64,000 nt of DNA from Nocardiopsis sp. CNR-923 (GCF_001942255.1 NZ_MKKC01000098.1:124001-188000); one strand, 5' to 3'. Positions 8,516-18,878 are shown, numbered from the stretch's first letter. Translations and numbers: made by a program. Notes: generated by a model not told the origin, from the sequence alone.

Positions 8516-9533
8516 GCGTGGAGCGCAGGATGAGTAGGAAGAAGGGCGCGCCGAGGAAGGCCGTGACCACGCCGAGGGGCAGCTCGGCCGGGGCCACCAC
8601 GGTGCGGGCGACGATGTCGACGAGGACCATGAACGCGCCGCCGAAGAGCACGGTGACGGGCAGGATCGCCCGGTAGTTGGAGCCGACGAGACGGCGCACG
8701 ATGTGCGGGACGACGATGCCGACGAAGCCGATCAGCCCGCTCACCGCCACGGCGGCGGCGGTGGCCAGTGACGCGGCGGCGATGACGACCGCCCGCACGA
8801 CGGTCGGATTGAGCCCGAGGCTGACCGCCTTGTCGTCGCCCAGCGCGAGCATGTCCAGCAGATGGCCGCACACGAGCAGAACGGCCAGGGCGACCACCGT
8901 GTAGGGCGCGACCAGCCGGACGTCGTCCCATCCGCCGCGGCCCAGTCCGCCGAGTAGCCAGGAGAAGATCCGCTGGAGCTGGTCTGCGCCGAGCTGCTGG
9001 ACGAGGGTCTGGGCGGCGGACAGGAAGGACGACACGGCCACGCCCGCCAGGACGAGGGAGGCGGTCCCGCCGCCGCCCGCCGTCGCACCGAGCGCGTAGG
9101 CCAACGCCACACCGACGAGGGCGCCCACGAAGGCCGCCACCGGCACCAGGGCGCGGGGCGCGTCGCTCACCTGCTGGCCGAACACCAGGACGAGCGTCGC
9201 TCCGAGCCCGGCGCCCGCGGCGGCGCCGAGCAGGTAGGGGTCGGCCAGGGGATTGCGGAAGACCCCCTGGTACGCACCGCCCGCGGTGGCCAGGAGCGCG
9301 CCGACGACGGCTCCCATGACCACCCGGGGCAGCCGCAGTTCGACCAGGAGCGCCACCTGCCGCTCGGTGAGCGGGCTCTCGACCGACGGTGCGGCGAGGC
9401 TGAGCAGGTGGCGGACGATGTCGGCCGCGGTGATGTCCGCCGCGCCCGCGGAGACGCCGAAGAGGGCGGCCCCGACCAGCGCGCCGAGACCGCCCGCCAG
9501 CCATCCGGTCGAGGCCCCGACCCCCGGTCTCAC
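8499..9533 (-). CDS. btuC: Corrinoid ABC transporter permease, BtuC/FecCD family
   Basis: This inner-membrane permease belongs to the family that imports vitamin B12, haem and iron-siderophores. The 344-residue, roughly 10-span protein has the family motifs LRLPRVVMGAVVGALLATAG, NPLADPYLLGAAAGAGLGA and FVGIVVPHIVRRLVGSNYR (the ATPase-coupling EAA-like region). The GTG start abuts the stop codon of the binding-protein gene, indicating one operon. The cobalamin riboswitch at the head of that operon supports a corrinoid substrate. No ATPase gene follows; ftsY comes next. The substrate is inferred from regulation rather than from the protein itself. Confidence 0.85.
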   Translation of the reverse strand: MRPGVGASTGWLAGGLGALVGAALFGVSAGAADITAADIVRHLLSLAAPSVESPLTERQVALLVELRLPRVVMGAVVGALLATAGGAYQGVFRNPLADPYLLGAAAGAGLGATLVLVFGQQVSDAPRALVPVAAFVGALVGVALAYALGATAGGGGTASLVLAGVAVSSFLSAAQTLVQQLGADQLQRIFSWLLGGLGRGGWDDVRLVAPYTVVALAVLLVCGHLLDMLALGDDKAVSLGLNPTVVRAVVIAAASLATAAAVAVSGLIGFVGIVVPHIVRRLVGSNYRAILPVTVLFGGAFMVLVDIVARTVVAPAELPLGVVTAFLGAPFFLLILRSTRHRTS

Positions 9534-10534
9534 CTAGGAGCCCGCGTGTTCGGTGACGGCCGTGCCGACCGCCTCCGCGAAGTCGACCACGCGCGGCCCC
9601 CACCGGGAGGCGATGTCCGCGTCGAGCTGGACGACGGCGTCGTTCTGGACCGCGGCCACGGTGTCGAAGGCGGGCCGCTCGGCGACCGCGTCGACGGCGC
9701 CCTCGCCCTCGTAGGACAGGAAGACGAGGTCGGGGTTCTCCTCGACCACGTACTCCTGGGACAGCTGCGGGTAGCCGCCCGCGGTGCCGTCGTCGGCCTC
9801 GTCGGCGATGTTCACCAGACCGAAGGAGGCGTAGATCTGACCGACGAAGGTGTCGGAGGTGGCGGAGTAGAGGGTGTCGTCGAGCTCCTGGTAGAAGCTG
9901 AGCCCGGCGTCCCCCGCCTCGGCGCAGACTCCCTCGACGATCTCGGTGAACTCGGTCTCGACCCGGCTCGCCTCGGCGTCGGCCTCCTGCGTCATCCCGG
10001 TTGCGTCGCCGAGCAGGCGGATCTGGGCGTAGACGTCCTCCAGGTCGGCGGCGGCGTCCATCGTCAGGACCGGGATGTCCACGGCCTGCAGTTGCGGGAC
10101 GGTGTCCTCGGCGCTGCGGGCCAGGACGACCAGGTCGGGGTCGTACTCGGCGATCGCCTCGACGCTGGGTGTGAACCCGCTGAGGTCGGTGGTGGGCGCC
10201 TCGGCCGGGAAGTCGGAGTACTCGTCGGCGGCCTCCACCTGCTCGCCCGCGCCGATGGCGAAGAGCATCTCGGTGTGGCTGGGCGAGAGGGAGACGATCC
10301 GCTCCGGCGCCTCCTCCAGGGTGACCTCGCCGAGCGCGTCGGTGAGGGTGACCGGGAAGGCGCCGTCGCCGACCGACGCGCGGTCCGGGTCAGCCTCGGG
10401 CGGGCCGCAGGCGACGGAGGGGCTCTCCGCGGCCTCGTCGGCCGCGGTGTCGGTCTGGGGGTCCTGGCCGCCGCACGCGGTGAGCGCGAGCGTGGCGCCG
10501 AGGAGTACGGGGGGGAGTTGGCGTGCGATCGCAC
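9534..10534 (-). CDS. btuF: Corrinoid ABC transporter substrate-binding lipoprotein, probable frameshift at start
   Basis: This periplasmic-binding-type lipoprotein presents substrate to the adjacent permease. The body matches the BtuF/FepB fold: RIVSLSPSHTEMLFAIGAG, DYSDFP-like and DLVVLARSAEDTVPQL segments. The lipobox is ALTAC. In the frame of the body the nearest start is GTG 10577, giving a Pro-rich leader. A better start is GTG 10534, which follows AAGGAG and gives MRSHANSPP then VLLGATLALTAC, but it requires one C to be missing from the C run near 10512. The repaired length of 333 residues fits the family. It lies downstream of a cobalamin riboswitch. Confidence 0.85.
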
Positions 10535-10614
10535 TGTGCTCCTTGGGTTGGGCAGGGGGAAGGGGAGCACGGCCCACGGGGGGACGGCCTGTCCTTCCCA
10601 CGAGGACGGGTGCG

Positions 10615-10765
10615 TCGGTGCGGGCGAGGCGACCTGGCTCGTCCCCGCTCGGAGCGGGGCCTCACAGTTGCGGGACAGCGCCGGATTGGCGGCCGGGGGC
10701 CGCGTGACCGGACTTCGCTCGGTCCACACCGTCGGGCCGCCAGCGGCGACCCGACGCCACCACTG
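10615..10765 (-). promoter_or_regulatory. Cobalamin riboswitch
   Basis: Upstream of the binding-protein gene the minus strand carries the conserved cobalamin aptamer core: AATCCGGCGCTGTCCCGC followed by AACTGTGA, then a GCCCCGCTCCGAGCGGGG hairpin, then the B12-box-like GAGCCAGGTCGCCT. These lie between about 10630 and 10692. The 5' part (GGCGTCGGG to CCCGACGG) is less conserved and the outer limits are approximate. Riboswitches of this class repress B12 uptake genes when adenosylcobalamin is plentiful, consistent with a corrinoid transporter downstream. Confidence 0.85.
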
Positions 10766-10770
10766 TAACT

Positions 10771-10796
10771 CCTGAACCTTTTCGTCCCTGTTCAGG
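10771..10796. repeat. Inverted repeat ahead of the riboswitch
   Basis: CCTGAAC and GTTCAGG form 7-bp arms around a 12-base spacer, just upstream of the riboswitch. It could be an operator at the btu promoter or part of an outer leader stem. Confidence 0.4.
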
Positions 10797-11011
10797 CCCA
10801 GGATGACGCACCTTTTCCGCCACTTCCACGACGAACGACCGCCATCGGAGCGAGTGACCGGATGCACGTCCCCCGCTCAGCTCGCGCCTGGCAAATTGTT
10901 CCCTTTTCTCCCAATAGAAGCCTTGTATGACCGTTTTGATGACTCATGCGAAAGATGATCACCCAAGATCCTTTTATTCTACCGTGTGGCCGAATTGAGT
11001 CTCGGAGAACA

Positions 11012-11040
11012 TTGACACTTTTATGACGCACCGCAATGAT
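11012..11040 (+). promoter_or_regulatory. Candidate promoter of the subtilase gene
   Basis: A perfect TTGACA at 11012-11017 is followed after 17 bases by AATGAT, in a locally AT-rich stretch (about 10895-11060) unusual for this genome. It is about 140 bp ahead of the protease start. The -10 match is only fair. Confidence 0.35.
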
Positions 11041-11176
11041 CTCGGTGCTATGTGCGTCGAAAACCCGAGAACGGACACCAATCGGGCTATCCCCCGGTAC
11101 ACACGAATCCGTCACCGTCTGGGCTGCTCGCTCCCCCGGTGTTCCGTGACGCACGCAGAAGGGATGTGTTGACAAG

Positions 11177-13831
11177 GTGGTACCCCACCGCTCGCACCTG
11201 GCGTCGCTCGCCGGGCTGACCCTGATAGCGGGGCTCGTCGTGGCCACCCCCGCCAGCGCCGATGACGGACCCGAGATCGCCCCCCTCCACCCGGCCCCCA
11301 GCGCCGAGAACGGCGAGATGACCCACCAGGCCGACGGCCTGTGGTTCATCGAACTGGAGGGGCCGCCCGAGGCCGAGGGCAACACCGAGGACGCGGTCGA
11401 CCAGGAACAGCGCGCCTTCCGCGCCGACGCCGAGGAACACGGCCTCCAGTACGAGGAACGGCACGCCTTCGGCGAACTGTGGAACGGCTTCTCGGTCGAG
11501 ATGGACGACGCCCAGGTGGGCGCCGCCCGTGAGATCCCCGGCGTCAACGCCATCTACCCGGTCATGCGCTACGAGGCCCCCGAACCGGACCAGTCCCAGC
11601 CCGACCTGGAAACCGCTCTCAGCATGACCGGAGCCGACGTCGGGCAGAACGAACTCGGACTGACCGGCGAGGGCCTGCGGGTCGCCGTGATGGACACCGG
11701 CATCGACTACACCCACCCCGACCTCGGCGGACCGGGGGGCTTCCCCAACGACCGCGTGGTCGCCGGATACGACTTCGTCGGCGACGACTTCGACGCCCGC
11801 TTCCCCACCAGCATCACCCCCGTCCCGGACGAGGACCCCCAGGACTGCAACGGGCACGGCACACACGTCGCCGGGATCGTCGGCGCGTCCGGCCAGGTCA
11901 CCGGCGTGGCGCCCGAGGCCGACCTGGGCGCCTACAAGGTGTTCGGCTGCGCCGGTTCGACCACCGCCGACATCATGATCGCCGCCATGGAGCGCGCCCT
12001 GGCCGACGACATGGACGTGCTCAACATGAGCATCGGGTCCTCCCACACCTGGCCCGGGTACCCGACCGCGGTCGCCTCCGACAACCTGGTCGACGAGGGC
12101 ATGGTGGTCGTCGCGTCCATCGGCAACGAGGGCGACACCGGCCTGTACTCGGCCGGCGCCCCCGGGCTCGGCGAGAACGTGATCGGCGTGGCCTCCTACG
12201 ACAACACCCACATCAGAGCGGCGTCCGTCATCGCCAGCCCCGGCGGCGAGGAACTGCCGTTCATGCCGATGGCCGACGCCGCTGCGCCGCCCACCGAGGG
12301 TGAGACCGACGAACTCGTCTACATCGGCCAGGCCTGCTCGTCCCTGGGCGACGAACTCGAAGGCGACCCCGAGGGCCGCACGGCGCTGATCGTGCGCGGC
12401 AGCTGCACGTTCGCCGAGAAGTACGACACCGCGCTCGACGCGGGCGCGACCGGCGTCGTCATCCACAACAACGTTCCCGGCATGTTCGCCGGCGGCGGGG
12501 TCACCGACCGGGGCGCGTTCTCCATCGGCGTCTCCGACGAGGCGGGCGCCCACCTGAGGGAGCTCCTGGAGGGCTCGGAGCCGGTCACCCTGACCTGGAC
12601 CGAGGAGACCGTGCGCACCCCGAACCCGACCGGCGGTCTGATCAGCTCGTTCAGCTCCTACGGCATGTCCCCCGACCTCGACCTCAAGCCCGACATCGGC
12701 GCCCCCGGCGGTCTGATCAACTCCACCTACCCCATGGCCCTGGGCGGATACGCCACCATCAGCGGCACGTCCATGTCCTCGCCGCACGTGGCCGGCTCCG
12801 TGGCACTGCTCCTCCAGGCCCGTCCCGAGTTGGCTGCGGGCGACGTGCGCACCGTCCTCCAGAACAACGCCGATCCCCAGGCCTGGTGGGGCGACCCGAG
12901 CCTCGGCCTCCTCGACAACGTGCACCGCCAGGGCGCGGGCATGGTGGACATCCCGGGCGCGGTGCTGGCCACCACGAGCGTGTCCCCGGGCAAGCTGGCT
13001 CCGGGCGAGACGCGGGAGGCCGTGACCGAGACCGTCACCATCACCAACGACGGCGCCGCCGAGGCCACCTACGACCTCGGCCACGAGGCCGCGCTCGGCA
13101 CCCACGGGAACACCTTCACGCCGTCGTTCAACGACGCCTTCGCGGAGGTGTCCTTCAGCGCGGACTCGGTGACCGTGGACGCGGGCGGGTCGGTCGACGT
13201 CGAGGTGACCATCACCCCGCCCGCCACCGAGCTCTCCCAGCCCGTGTACGGCGGGTACCTCACCGTCACCGAGGTCGACGGCGCGACCCTCCGCGTCCCG
13301 TACGCGGCCTACGCGGGCGACTACCAGGAGATCCAGGCGATGACCCCGATCATCGACGGGAACGGCGACGTCCATGAGCTGCCCTGGCTGACGCGGATCA
13401 CCGAGTGCGAGGTGTTCTTCGGACTGGACTGCGCGGCGGAGGACGGAGGGACCTTCGTCAACCAGCCGGACGGAGCGTCCTACACCATGTCGTGGGTCGA
13501 CGGCCTGCCCGACTACCCCTACGTCATCGCGCACTTCGACCACCACGTCTCCCAGCTGGAGATGAGGGTGATCAACGAGCGCACGGGCCGTCCGGTGCAC
13601 CCGACCCGCAACGTCGCCGTCGACGTGGCCAACGTCGGGCGCAGCGCGACGTCGACGTCGTTCTTCTCCTACGCGTGGGACGGGACGGTCAGCGACGCGA
13701 GCCGGATCCGCGAGGTCCGGGACGGCGAGTACCGTCTGGAGGTCCGCGCGCTCAGGGCGCTGGGCGACGCGGACGACCCCGACCACTGGGAGACCTGGAC
13801 GTCTCCGGTGATCACCATCGACCGGAAATAG
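11177..13831 (+). CDS. Secreted S8 family serine protease (subtilase) with PA domain
   Basis: This 884-residue exported subtilisin-like protease has a signal peptide (LASLAGLTLIAGLVVATPASA, cleavage about residue 28) and an I9-like propeptide to about residue 130. The catalytic triad is visible as Asp in VAVMDTGIDYTHPDL, His in CNGHGTHVAGI and Ser in ISGTSMSSPHVAG. A protease-associated (PA) insert lies between His and Ser (about residues 370-470: VRGSCTFAEKYDTALDAGATG). A C-terminal Fn3-like beta domain follows. It is probably cell-wall associated or free, degrading external protein. The GTG start at 11177 has only a distant GAAGGGA. It is not part of the conserved smc-ftsY neighbourhood and looks like an accessory insertion. 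Confidence 0.92.
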   Translation: MVPHRSHLASLAGLTLIAGLVVATPASADDGPEIAPLHPAPSAENGEMTHQADGLWFIELEGPPEAEGNTEDAVDQEQRAFRADAEEHGLQYEERHAFGELWNGFSVEMDDAQVGAAREIPGVNAIYPVMRYEAPEPDQSQPDLETALSMTGADVGQNELGLTGEGLRVAVMDTGIDYTHPDLGGPGGFPNDRVVAGYDFVGDDFDARFPTSITPVPDEDPQDCNGHGTHVAGIVGASGQVTGVAPEADLGAYKVFGCAGSTTADIMIAAMERALADDMDVLNMSIGSSHTWPGYPTAVASDNLVDEGMVVVASIGNEGDTGLYSAGAPGLGENVIGVASYDNTHIRAASVIASPGGEELPFMPMADAAAPPTEGETDELVYIGQACSSLGDELEGDPEGRTALIVRGSCTFAEKYDTALDAGATGVVIHNNVPGMFAGGGVTDRGAFSIGVSDEAGAHLRELLEGSEPVTLTWTEETVRTPNPTGGLISSFSSYGMSPDLDLKPDIGAPGGLINSTYPMALGGYATISGTSMSSPHVAGSVALLLQARPELAAGDVRTVLQNNADPQAWWGDPSLGLLDNVHRQGAGMVDIPGAVLATTSVSPGKLAPGETREAVTETVTITNDGAAEATYDLGHEAALGTHGNTFTPSFNDAFAEVSFSADSVTVDAGGSVDVEVTITPPATELSQPVYGGYLTVTEVDGATLRVPYAAYAGDYQEIQAMTPIIDGNGDVHELPWLTRITECEVFFGLDCAAEDGGTFVNQPDGASYTMSWVDGLPDYPYVIAHFDHHVSQLEMRVINERTGRPVHPTRNVAVDVANVGRSATSTSFFSYAWDGTVSDASRIREVRDGEYRLEVRALRALGDADDPDHWETWTSPVITIDRK

Positions 13832-14058
13832 CCGTGTTCGTCGTGGTCCGCTCGTCCCGCCCGCTGGCCGCTCCGCGGTCCGGCGGGCCCCAGGGACGCC
13901 TGCGGCGCGGCGCCCACTCCGTTCGGTCGCTCCAAGGCCGGGGGTCGCGCATCCTCGGCCACGCCTGACGCTCGTTCCTCGCCAGCGGCCCGCCTCGTCG
14001 TGCGGCGCACGGACCGGCGGGCCCCTCGGGGTGACCGTTGCGCGAACGGGCCCGAGGA

Positions 14059-14093
14059 CTCTCCGGCACCGTCCTTCGGGACGCGCCGGAGAG
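14059..14093. terminator. Bidirectional terminator between the protease gene and smc
   Basis: A 9-bp outer stem (CTCTCCGGC/GCCGGAGAG) and a 4-bp inner stem capped by a TTCG tetraloop lie between two convergent genes. Confidence 0.8.
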
Positions 14094-14108
14094 GGTCCGG
14101 GGCGGGCG

Positions 14109-17100
14109 TCAGGCGGGGCGGTCGAGCCTCTGGCTGATCACCTGGGAGATGCCGTCTCCCTGCATCGTGACGCCGTAGAGGGCGTCGGCCGCCTCCATCG
14201 TGCGTTTTTGGTGGGTGATCACGATGAGCTGGGACGACGAGCGCAGCTCCTCGAAGATCACCAGCAGGCGCTGGAGGTTGGTGTCGTCCAGGGCCGCCTC
14301 GACCTCGTCCATGACGTAGAACGGCGACGGGCGCGCCTTGAAGATCGCGGCCAGGAAAGCCACCGCCGTCAGCGACCGCTCGCCGCCGGACAGCAGCGAG
14401 AGCCGCTTGACCTTCTTCCCCGGGGGGCGCGCCTCGACCTCGATCCCGGTGGCCAGCATGTCGTCCGGGTCGGTGAGCAGGAGCCGGCCCTCACCACCCG
14501 GGAACAGGCGGCCGAAGATCGCGGCGAACTCGCGCTCCACGTCCAGGTAGGCGGAGGAGAACACCTCCTGCACCCGGGCGTCCACCTCCTGCACGATCTC
14601 CAGCAGGTCCCGGCGGGTCTTCTTCAGGTCCTCCAACTGGGCGTTGAGGAAGGCGTGCCGCTCCTCCAGCGCCGCGAACTCCTCCAGCGCGAGGGGGTTG
14701 ATCCTGCCGAGCTGGTTGAGCTGGCGCTCCGCGCTCCGGGCCCGCTTGGCCTGCGCCTCGCGCTCGTACGGCACGGGCTCGGCTTCCTCCCCCGCGTCGA
14801 CGGTCGGCGGCACCGGGACCCCGGGGCCGTACTCGGCGACCAGGGTGGGCACGTCCACGCCCATCTCCTCGACCGCCCTGGTCTCCAGTTGCTCCAGCCG
14901 CATGCGCCGCTCGGCCCGTGCCACCTCGCCGCTGTGCGCCGAACTGGTGAGCTTCTCCAACTCGACCGACAGGTCCCGAACACGCGACCGCACCGTCCGC
15001 AGTTCCGCGTCGCGGGCCTCCTTCCGCGCCTCGGCCGCGGTCCGCTCACTGTCGGCGGCGGCCACAGACACCCGGATCCGTTCCAGGGCCAGTCTGGCGC
15101 TCTCGGCGACGGCGTCGGCGATGGTGGCCTGGGCGGTGCGGGTGCGTCGGCGCTCGGCGGCGCGCTCGACGGCCCGGCGCTCCTCGGCGGCCTGGGCGAG
15201 CAGCGCCTCGGCCCGGCCGGCGACGGAACGCGCGCGCTCCTCGGCGGTGCGCACCGCCAGGCGGCGTTCCATCTCAGCGGCGCGGGCGCGCGAGGCCCGC
15301 GCGGTGAGGGCGTCGCGCGTCTCGGGGTCGGGAGCGTCCTCCTCGATGGAGAGGGCTATCTCCTCGGCCTCGGCCAGCTCCTCCTCCAGCCGAGCCAGCC
15401 TCCCCGCGTCCTCGCCCCGGGCAGCGGCCGCCTTGGCCGCCGAGGCGGCGTAGCGCTCGGACTCGGCCTCGGCCGACCGGGCCTGACCGGCGAGCTTGCC
15501 CAGGCGCTGGGCGGACTCGTTGCGCTTGCGGTCGCTCTGGCGGCGGCGTGCGGCCAGCTCGTCGGCGGCCTCGGCCAACTCCGCGCGTGCGCGCTTCCTG
15601 GCCTCCAGATCCGCGGCGGCCCGCTTGGCGGTCTCGGTGGCATCCTCCAGGAGCTCGGCCGCCTCGTCCACGGCGGCCTGGACCTCCAGGAGGCTGGGGG
15701 CGGCGGCCGAGCCGCCGTAGACCATCTCCGCGGCGAAGACGTCGCCGTCGGGGGTGACCGCGCGCACGCCGGGCAGGGCGGCGACCAGGTCCTGGGCGTG
15801 CGCGGCGTCGGTGGCCAGGGCGGTGCGGTTGAGCAGGGCCGTGACGGACCCGCGCAGGCTGTCGGGGACGACCACCGCGTCGACGGCGTAGCGCGCGCCG
15901 TCGGGCAGGGCGGGCCAGTCCCCGCGCGGCGTGCTCGGGACCGCGCCCGCGATCACGATGCCCGCGCGGCCCGCGTCCCGGTCCCGGAGCAGCCGGACGG
16001 CGGTGGCGGCGATCTCCGGGGACGCCACGGCCACGCGCCCGCGGCCCGGCCGAAGGCTGCGGCGACGGCGGTCCCGTGGCCGGGGTCGACCTGGACGAGC
16101 GCCGCCAGACTACCGAGCAGCCCGTCCGGAGCGGCCTCCAGCAGGGTGCCCGCACCGTCCTTGTGCGCGAGGCCGAGTTCGAGCGCCTCCTTGCGGGCGG
16201 CCAGCGCGGACCGCTCCCGCTCGGCGGTGCGCTCGGCGTCGCGGAGTTCGTTGAGCTCAGCCTCGGCCGCCGACAACAGCCGCGCGGCCCGTTCCTGGGC
16301 GGTGTCGAGCTCGGCGTCGCCCTCGTCCAGCCCGGCGGACTCCTGCGCGGCCATCTCGTACTCGGCCTGGGCCTCGGCCGCGCGTTCGGCGGCCTGGCGG
16401 GCGGCCTCCGCCAACCGGGCGATCTCAGCCTCGCCCTCGCCCAACCGGCCGCGCAGGCTCTCCACCCGCGCGCTCAGGCGCACGATGCCCTCGCGGCGCT
16501 CGGCGGAGGCGCGGGTCGCGGCCTCCAGCCGCTTCTCCTCCCGGTGCAGGCGTCCTCGGCGCAGGTGCGCTCCTCGACCGCGGCCTCCAAGGATTCCCGT
16601 GCCTCCTCCAGGCGGGTGATCAGCTCCTCCTCCTGGGCCGCGGCCTCCTCTGCCTCCGTCTCCAGTTCCTCGGGGTCACGGCGGCTCACGGGCTCGTCGG
16701 TGACGGCGACCAGGTTGCGGTGGCGCTCACTGGCGAGCCCGCGGACGGCGTCGAGGCGTTCGGCCAGGCGGGAGAGCGCGTGGTAGGTCTCCGACGCTCG
16801 CGCCAGGACCGGGGCGGCCTCGGCGGACTGGACCTCCAGGGCGGTCTCGCGCTGCTGCGCCTGGGTGAGCGCGGCCTCGGCGGCGGTCCGTCGTTCGAGG
16901 ACCTCCTTCTCGTCAGCCTCCTCCTTGGCCAGCCGGTCGGTGAGGGTGACGATGTCGTCGGCGAGGAGGCGGAGCCGGGCGTCGCGCAGGTCGGCCTGGA
17001 TGACGGCGGCGCGCCGGGCGAGTTCGGCCTGGCGGCCCAGGGGCTTGAGCTGGCGGCGCAGCTCCGCGGTGAGGTCGGTGACGCGGTCCAGGTTGCCCTG

Positions 17101-17652
17101 CATCGCGTTGAGCTTGCGGATCGCCTTCTCTTTGCGCTTGCGGTGCTTGAGGATGCCCGCGGCCTCCTCGATGAGCGCGCGGCGTTCCTCCGGGCCGGCG
17201 TGCAGGACGGTGTCGAGCTGTCCCTGGCCGACGATGACGTGCATCTCGCGGCCGATGCCGGAGTCGCTGAGCAGGTCCTGGATGTCGAGGAGGCGGCAGG
17301 TGTCGCCGTTGATCGCGTACTCGGAGCCGCCGTTGCGGAACATCGTCCGGCGGATGGTGACCTCGGTGTAGTCGATCGGCAGGGCGCCGTCCGAGTTGTC
17401 GATGGTGAGGCTGACCTCAGCGCGTCCGAGCGCCTGCCGGGTGGAGGTGCCCGCGAAGATCACGTCCTCCATCTTGCCGCCGCGCAGGGACTTGGCGCCC
17501 TGCTCGCCCATCACCCAGGACAGGGCGTCGACGACGTTGGACTTCCCGGATCCGTTGGGGCCCACCACGCAGGTGATCCCGGGTTCGAAACGCAGGGTGG
17601 TGGCCGACGCGAACGACTTGAAGCCGCGCAGCGTCAGGTTCTTCAGGTACAC
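14109..17652 (-). CDS. smc: Chromosome segregation protein SMC, two apparent frameshifts
   Basis: SMC is the ATPase that compacts and segregates chromosomes with ScpA/ScpB. The GTG at 17652 ([16 protein letters not shown]) follows GGGAGGTG. The N-terminal ATPase half has Walker [10 protein letters not shown] near residue 33. Long heptad coiled coils flank a hinge ([16 protein letters not shown], about residue 535). The C-terminal half has the signature [18 protein letters not shown] and Walker [14 protein letters not shown]. One base is missing near 16550 (C run) and one near 16038. The repaired length is 1181 residues, normal for bacterial SMC. Confidence 0.96.
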
Positions 17653-18066
17653 CCGCACCTCCCACACCGGGCACCGGGCCCGCGCGGGCCGCCTCGACGA
17701 TGGCGCGAACGCCCTCGTGGGACACCTCGCGCAGCATCATCCAAGGGTGCCACGAAGCAGGGGGTGGCGGGCGCGGTTCGCGCCGACGGGCCCGATGAGG
17801 TGGGCCACGGTCGGATCCTGGGGGGAGTTCCGGCGAACACGGAGGGTTGCGTGGGTGTCCGCCGGGTAGGTAAACAATGCCGCAAGGAAAAGGAAAGGAA
17901 GTCTGCGGCCGAGGGTTGGGGAATCGAGGCGCTGGGGCGACCGGACCGCGGGGCGGCTGACGGAACTACCGTCAGGGACGCCTTGGGTGCTGCGTACGGC
18001 GTCCCGTCCGTGGTTCACGTGTCGCGCGGTCGACCGGGCGTGCGCCCGGTGGGTCGACGGCGCTGG
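17653..18066. other. Gap upstream of smc
   Basis: This 414-base region has no supported gene. It contains a purine-rich tract (about 17884-17900) and a small GGCGCG-GTT-CGCGCC hairpin at 17770-17784 that may end the small coiled-coil gene upstream. A frame of about 90 codons on the minus strand lacks a ribosome-binding site and has no recognisable motif. Confidence 0.5.
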
Positions 18067-18258
18067 TCAGGCGAGCGCGGGCTCGCGATCCGTCGCGCTG
18101 ACGGCGACGTCGGTGACGGCCATGCTGAGCTGGTCGTTACGTGCCTGGAGGCGGCTGATCTCGGCCTCAAGGTCACGTACTCGATTCTGAAGCCGTCGCA
18201 TCTCCTGGACCATACGAGGGTCGGAGCCGCCGACGTGGCCAAACAGAGCCTTCGCCAT
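18067..18258 (-). CDS. Small conserved coiled-coil protein
   Basis: This 63-residue actinobacterial protein of unknown function starts MAKALFGHVGGSDPRMVQEM with a GGAGG Shine-Dalgarno nine bases upstream of ATG 18258. Residues about 17-45 (MRRLQNRVRDLEAEISRLQ) form an amphipathic coiled coil with leucine heptads, and the tail is Ala/Asp-rich. Similar short proteins occur next to acyP/smc in streptomycetes (from memory). It could be a scaffold or regulator for a neighbouring protein; nothing in the sequence identifies a partner. Confidence 0.8.
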   Translation of the reverse strand: MAKALFGHVGGSDPRMVQEMRRLQNRVRDLEAEISRLQARNDQLSMAVTDVAVSATDREPALA

Positions 18259-18590
18259 GATGTGGGTCCTCCACACTGAGTGACCAGTGGAAACGCGCAC
18301 ACGACATCCCGGAGGTCGTCGACTGTGGAGCCGATGCCACGGGTGGAAGATTGCGCGATGTGCCTTCCAGAGTCTCACTCCGCGCGCCGCTGGTCAAGAT
18401 TGGATTACAACAGTCCGTAACGACCACACGCCGGGCCGGAACGACCTGGGCACGTGAGGTCACACGATGCGGTCGCGCCCACCCCGAGCCACACGCCACG
18501 AAAGCACGTGCGGAGTGGGACCGCTCCCGTCACGGTGCCCCGTGAGGTCACCGCGACCGCGGACCGAATCGCGTTACGCCACAAGCATAC
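18259..18590. other. Gap between the coiled-coil gene and acyP
   Basis: This 332-base stretch has no gene that I can support. Its left edge holds the ribosome-binding site, and presumably the promoter, of the small coiled-coil gene. Confidence 0.5.
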
Positions 18591-18878
18591 TCACCGCTCG
18601 ATGAATCCGGTGAACGTCCCCCCAGGCGATGACCAACGTTCCACCACGAAGTCCACATGACCGGGCGTGCGGCCACTCCTCAGCTGTTCCAGAAGCCGAG
18701 CGCAGTCGCCGCGCGGTCCCTCCGCGACCACCTCGACCCGTCCGTCGGCGAGGTTGGTGGCCGCCCCGCTCAGCCCGAGTTCGAGCGCCCGAGACCGTGT
18801 CCACCAGCGAAAACCCACGCCCTGGACCCGGCCGCGCACCCACACGGTCAGCCGCACCGGCTCCTCACGGTCCTCCAC
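18591..18878 (-). CDS. acyP: Acylphosphatase
   Basis: This enzyme hydrolyses carboxyl-phosphate bonds of acylphosphates. The roughly 95-residue protein has both catalytic elements: the arginine in the phosphate loop [12 protein letters not shown] (about residues 14-25) and the asparagine in [16 protein letters not shown] chose the GTG at 18878 because AAGG lies at suitable spacing; GTG 18887 would add three residues. The position between mutM and smc matches the usual actinobacterial order. Confidence 0.93.
   Translation of the reverse strand: MEDREEPVRLTVWVRGRVQGVGFRWWTRSRALELGLSGAATNLADGRVEVVAEGPRGDCARLLEQLRSGRTPGHVDFVVERWSSPGGTFTGFIER

Noticed and set aside
11087..13786. A very long (899-codon) open frame antisense to the subtilase gene
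   Set aside because: Its translation is low-complexity Gly/Asp/Val/His sequence typical of the complement of GC-rich coding DNA. The protease on the plus strand has a full catalytic triad.
17737..18018. A minus-strand frame of 93 codons upstream of smc
   Set aside because: No ribosome-binding site, no domain pattern, and composition like noncoding shadow frames.
18372..18388. GTCTCACTCCGCGCGCC as a sixth NdgR-type site
   Set aside because: Only one half-site matches and the nearest genes are unrelated to branched-chain metabolism.
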